Source of the DNA: Pedobacter kyonggii
GTDB lineage: Bacteria > Bacteroidota > Bacteroidia > Sphingobacteriales > Sphingobacteriaceae
Direction: 5' to 3'
Length of the DNA: 64,000 bases
Assembly: GCF_004310665.1 (NCBI RefSeq)
Contig: NZ_SIXF01000003.1
Coordinates: 249,087 to 313,086, forward strand
Shown here: positions 61,044-64,000 of the stretch, one piece after another
How the letters are laid out: each line of letters begins with the position of its first letter
How positions within the stretch are numbered: the stretch's first letter is position 1
Notes under the pieces: model-generated
The model's input: the letters and a program-made list of their open reading frames with translations, nothing else
Told to the model about the DNA's origin: nothing
Database searches by the model: none
Program-made: the position numbers and the translations under genes

Positions 61044-62288
61044 ATGGATAAGAAAATAGAGAAAAAAAGATTTAGCACTAAAACCCTGTTAATTATAGGT
61101 GGAGCAATTGCTTTTGTGGCAGTTGTAATTTATGGCTATACTTTATCCCTCAAAAAAGTTTACAGTGCAGATGCCGATAAATTAACCATCAGTAAAGTAG
61201 AATATGGCGATTTTGAAGATGTAGTGTTATTAAATGCCAGTGTAGTTCCATTAACTTCGGTAATTGTAAGTTCATCAGAAGGTGGAACAGTTGCCGAAAT
61301 TTTTACCGAAAATGGTGCTTCGGTAGTTAAAGGAACCCCACTATTAAGAATCTCCAACTCGAACGCCATGTTGAGTTATACCTCAAGTCAAACAGCAGCA
61401 ACTGAGCAGATTAACCAGTTGCGGAAATCGCGGTTAGATTTAGAACAAAACCAGAGGGTTTTAAATCAGGATGTTTTAGATGTAGAAAACAGCTTAAGAA
61501 CCGCCACCCGTCAATATAGATTAGATAGCTCTCTATTCGCTAAAAAAGTGATTACCCTACAGGAATTTAATAAATCGAGTCAGGATTACGAATATTATCA
61601 GGGTAAATTGAAAATTGTGCGTCAAGCGATCAAACAAGAAAACCAAAGCAGAAAGATGCAGTTGGCTCAGATCGATCAATCGATGGGGCAGATGAACGAA
61701 AGTTTAGAAATGATCCGCAAGAATATCGAAAATATGACAATCAAGGCTCCCGTATCTGGTAAATTATCATCTTATGATCCTGTAATCGGTAAATCTTATA
61801 ATTCTAACGAAATGATTGGAAAGATTGACGTGTTGCAGGGTTATAAGCTTCAGGCAGGAGTTGATGAATATTATATCAATCGGGTAAAAGAAGGACAAAC
61901 AGCTAACTGCGACTTTAATGGTAAAACTTATAACTTAACTGTGAGTAAAGTAATACCTGAGGTTACAGCAGGTCAGTTTCAGGTTGAAATGGTTTTTAAA
62001 GGGGCAGCTCCAGAAGGTTTACGTCGCGGATTATCGTTACAAACAAAATTAACCTTGTCTGACAATAGCAAATCATTGCTTCTTGCCCAGGGACAGTTTT
62101 TTCAGAGTACAGGTGGGTCTTGGGTATTTGTGGTAAACAATGGTAAAGCAACCAAGAAAAATGTAAAAATCGGGCGAAAAAATTACCTGTACTATGAAAT
62201 ATTGAATGGTTTGCAGAAAGGCGACGAAGTAATTACTTCATCTTACGATCAGTTTAACCAGTACGATCAGGTGGAGATTAATAAATAA
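61044..62288 (+). CDS. HlyD/MacA-like periplasmic adaptor protein
   Basis: A 414-residue membrane-fusion protein. A single N-terminal membrane helix (about 14-32, TLLIIGGAIAFVAVVIY) anchors it. It has a biotinyl-lipoyl-like half (VIVSSSEGGTVAEIFTENGA, and after the hairpin MTIKAPVSGKLSSYDPVIGK), a long alpha-helical hairpin at about 105-230, and a C-terminal barrel with a membrane-proximal domain (LQKGDEVITSSYDQFNQYDQ). Such adaptors link an inner-membrane transporter to an outer-membrane exit duct. It is followed by a MacB/LolD-type ATPase gene and a MacB/FtsX-type permease gene. Confidence 0.88.
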   Translation: MDKKIEKKRFSTKTLLIIGGAIAFVAVVIYGYTLSLKKVYSADADKLTISKVEYGDFEDVVLLNASVVPLTSVIVSSSEGGTVAEIFTENGASVVKGTPLLRISNSNAMLSYTSSQTAATEQINQLRKSRLDLEQNQRVLNQDVLDVENSLRTATRQYRLDSSLFAKKVITLQEFNKSSQDYEYYQGKLKIVRQAIKQENQSRKMQLAQIDQSMGQMNESLEMIRKNIENMTIKAPVSGKLSSYDPVIGKSYNSNEMIGKIDVLQGYKLQAGVDEYYINRVKEGQTANCDFNGKTYNLTVSKVIPEVTAGQFQVEMVFKGAAPEGLRRGLSLQTKLTLSDNSKSLLLAQGQFFQSTGGSWVFVVNNGKATKKNVKIGRKNYLYYEILNGLQKGDEVITSSYDQFNQYDQVEINK

Positions 62289-62392
62289 GTTTGGAGTTTT
62301 TTGAAAAAAGACTAAGAAATTTAGAAACAAAATAACACTCAGGTCTTGATACCTGATACTAAATACATGATACTAGAATAATACTTGATACG

Positions 62393-63091
62393 ATGATTAA
62401 AATAGAAAATCTGGAAAAAGTTTACAAAACTGAAGAGGTAGAAACCACTGCGCTTAATGGTATTAATCTCCATGTTGCAGCAGGAGAATTTGTTTCCATC
62501 ATGGGGCCATCGGGCTGTGGAAAATCTACCTTACTAAATGTAATGGGTTTGTTGGATAAGCCCGAAAGTGGAAGTTATAAGTTTATTGATACCGAGCTTT
62601 TAACGTTAAATGATAGGGAACGCTCAAATTTCCGTAAGCGGAATATGGGTTTCGTTTTCCAGAATTTCAATTTAATTGATGAATTAACTGTTTTCGAAAA
62701 CATCGAATTACCACTAATTTATAACAAAATTCCTGCTGGAGAACGCAAGAAACTGGTAAATGAAATTATCGAAAGAATGAATATTGTAAACCGCAGTGGT
62801 CACTTTCCACAACAGTTATCAGGTGGACAGCAGCAACGTGTAGCAGTGGCTAGGGCTTTGGTTACCAAACCCAAGTTGGTTTTGGCCGATGAGCCTACCG
62901 GAAACCTGGATAGCTCACACGGTAATGAAGTAATGGAGCTACTTTGCGAACTGAATGAAACCGGAACGACCATTGTGATGGTAACCCACTCCAGCCATGA
63001 TGCCAGTTTTTCGAACAGGATTATCAACCTGAAAGATGGTCATGTGATTTCTGAAAAGATAAACAAGAGCAGAAACGAAGAGCTCATATAA
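62393..63091 (+). CDS. ABC transporter ATPase (MacB/LolD type)
   Basis: A 232-residue ATPase. Walker A is GPSGCGKST at 38-46, the Q-loop is in FVFQNFNLIDELTVFENIEL, the signature LSGGQQQRVAVARAL is at about 142, Walker B is LVLADEPTGNLD and the switch His is in MVTHSSHDA. The extra segment and sequence style are those of the type VII (MacB, LolD) group, which powers FtsX-like permeases in efflux or lipoprotein extraction. It lies between the HlyD-like adaptor and the permease. Confidence 0.94.
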   Translation: MIKIENLEKVYKTEEVETTALNGINLHVAAGEFVSIMGPSGCGKSTLLNVMGLLDKPESGSYKFIDTELLTLNDRERSNFRKRNMGFVFQNFNLIDELTVFENIELPLIYNKIPAGERKKLVNEIIERMNIVNRSGHFPQQLSGGQQQRVAVARALVTKPKLVLADEPTGNLDSSHGNEVMELLCELNETGTTIVMVTHSSHDASFSNRIINLKDGHVISEKINKSRNEELI

Positions 63092-63195
63092 AGGCTTAAG
63101 GTAAAAGGTTTAAGGCGTATGGTTAAATCTCACCTTAAATCTTTAACGCTAAACCTTACTATAAAAAAATTTTAGTTTAGTTAATAATAAGTCTG

Positions 63196-63227
63196 CCCAA
63201 AAATCTTCCTGGATAGGAAGATTTGGG
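63196..63227 (+). terminator. Hairpin between ATPase and permease genes (attenuator-like)
   Basis: CCC...TCTTCCT (63196-63210) pairs with AGGAAGA...GGG (63215-63227) around GGAT, with a 2-nt A-side bulge. There is no T run after it, so partial attenuation or mRNA processing is more likely than full termination. Confidence 0.4.
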
Positions 63228-63305
63228 AAGACGAAATAGTAAAAACCACCAGATAGGTATTTTTGACCGCCACACGCTAAACACCTATCGCCAAACAATA
63301 AAAAC

Positions 63306-64000
63306 ATGTTCAAATTAAACCTAAAAATAGCCTTACGTAACCTCTGGAAAAACAAGGGTTTCTCGTTGATTAACATTGGGGGGTTAGCCATTGGTTTAGC
63401 CAGTTGTATGGTTTTGTTACTTTATGTTGCTTACGAGTGGAGCTATGATAAACAATTCTCTAATCACGATAAAACTTATGTAGTTTATCAAAACATGGAG
63501 GCAAGTGGTAAAACTTTTAGCTGGGCGTGGACACCCAATGTGATGGCTAAAGAAGTGCAAGAAAAAATCCCTGGCGTTAAATATGCTACTCACACTACTT
63601 ATCCGAGGAAACAACTAATTACCGTTGGTGACAATAAAATAAATAGCAGTGCAATATTTGCAGACCAAAATTTTATTAAAATATTGGATTATAAATTTCT
63701 TGAAGGTAATTCAGCTAAAGTTTTAAAAGATGTAAATACAATCATCCTTACCAAATCTTTTGCAACAAAATTATTTGGAAATGAAGATCCTATTAATAAA
63801 ATGGTAAAACTGGAAAATCAGGAAGTATTAAAGGTTGAAGCCGTAATAGAAGATGCACCTGCAAATAGTAGTTTAACTTTTGAGTGCATCATGCCTTGGG
63901 CATTGTTCGAAAAACGAGAAACCTGGGTGAGGGAAGGCAATTGGGGGAATAATATGTGTTTAACACTTGTTCAATTACAGGATAATAACTTTTTCACTGC
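63306..64000 (+). CDS. ABC transporter permease, FtsX/MacB type (3' part outside window)
   Basis: An open frame from ATG 63306 runs off the window edge. The N-terminus MFKLNLKIALRNLWKNKGFS and the first membrane helix (about 22-43, INIGGLAIGLASCMVLLLYV) match the MacB_PCD/FtsX permeases common in Bacteroidota. The periplasmic MacB domain follows (AYEWSYDKQFSNHDKTYVVY, then IPGVKYATHTTYPRKQ, then LTKSFATKLFGNEDPINKMV). It would work with the ATPase encoded upstream. The rest, including further membrane helices, is not visible. Confidence 0.88.
   Translation, partial: MFKLNLKIALRNLWKNKGFSLINIGGLAIGLASCMVLLLYVAYEWSYDKQFSNHDKTYVVYQNMEASGKTFSWAWTPNVMAKEVQEKIPGVKYATHTTYPRKQLITVGDNKINSSAIFADQNFIKILDYKFLEGNSAKVLKDVNTIILTKSFATKLFGNEDPINKMVKLENQEVLKVEAVIEDAPANSSLTFECIMPWALFEKRETWVREGNWGNNMCLTLVQLQDNNFFT

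Overview
The window looks like a chromosomal segment of a Bacteroidota bacterium of the Sphingobacteriaceae, most likely Pedobacter or a close relative. The basis is the AT-rich sequence, SusC/SusD pairs, many lysine-rich lipoproteins (cysteine followed by KK), TAnnTTTG-type promoter elements, the serC-DUF1015 pair and many short dispersed palindromic repeats. No tRNA, rRNA, CRISPR array, phage or transposase gene was seen. The genus is an inference from gene content and style, not from a database search.

Layout. (1) 1-6650: a divergent Lrp/AsnC regulator (cut by the left edge), serC and a DUF1015 gene, then small membrane, secreted and flavoprotein genes. (2) 6651-33038: a large glycan/glycoprotein utilisation locus. 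After a 1.1 kb leader, eleven tightly packed genes (7791-26789) encode two SusC/SusD pairs, two fasciclin-domain lipoproteins, a DUF5007-like lipoprotein, a delta-60 propeller lipoprotein, two alkaline-phosphatase-fold plus LamG lipoproteins that seem to have lost their catalytic residues, and a surface M60 metallopeptidase. A strong terminator follows. A second unit carries a GH2 beta-galactosidase, a GH27 alpha-galactosidase and a second M60 peptidase. CAAACGTTTG palindromes (LacI-type operators) lie before both units and suggest co-regulation by a regulator encoded elsewhere. The gene set suggests attack on a galactose-capped glycoprotein: M60 peptidases cut the protein, GH27 and GH2 strip the galactosyl ends, and the SusCD complexes import the products.

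(3) 33231-36739: a small lipoprotein, a frameshifted NmrA-like gene, an M23 peptidase and a membrane metallophosphoesterase. (4) 36956-45985 plus 48508-49302: assimilatory sulfate reduction. It comprises an Rrf2 regulator with a cysteine cluster, siroheme sulfite reductase, CobA, a precorrin-2 dehydrogenase/TauE-SafE fusion, APS reductase, CysD and CysN, and further on a divergent second CobA. The sulfite reductase operon and the second cobA share a nearly identical 34-bp promoter/operator block. A bestrophin and a lipoprotein lie between them. (5) 49795-57353: storage sugars, with glgA-glgC, a GH15 enzyme and, convergent, a fused trehalose-6-phosphate synthase/phosphatase. (6) 57417-64000: an NtrC-type response regulator and histidine kinase, a DUF559 endonuclease-like gene flanked by hairpin repeats, and a divergent efflux operon (HlyD-like adaptor, MacB/LolD-type ATPase, FtsX/MacB-type permease cut by the right edge). 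Two 16-bp palindromes and a sigma-54-like promoter precede the efflux operon, as expected for control by the neighbouring regulator.

The spacers are rich in non-coding repeats. Most notable are a roughly 300-bp element present twice in opposite orientation (37664-37960, 52641-52950), 47-bp twin hairpins (6781-6827, 54858-54904) and several long imperfect palindromes.
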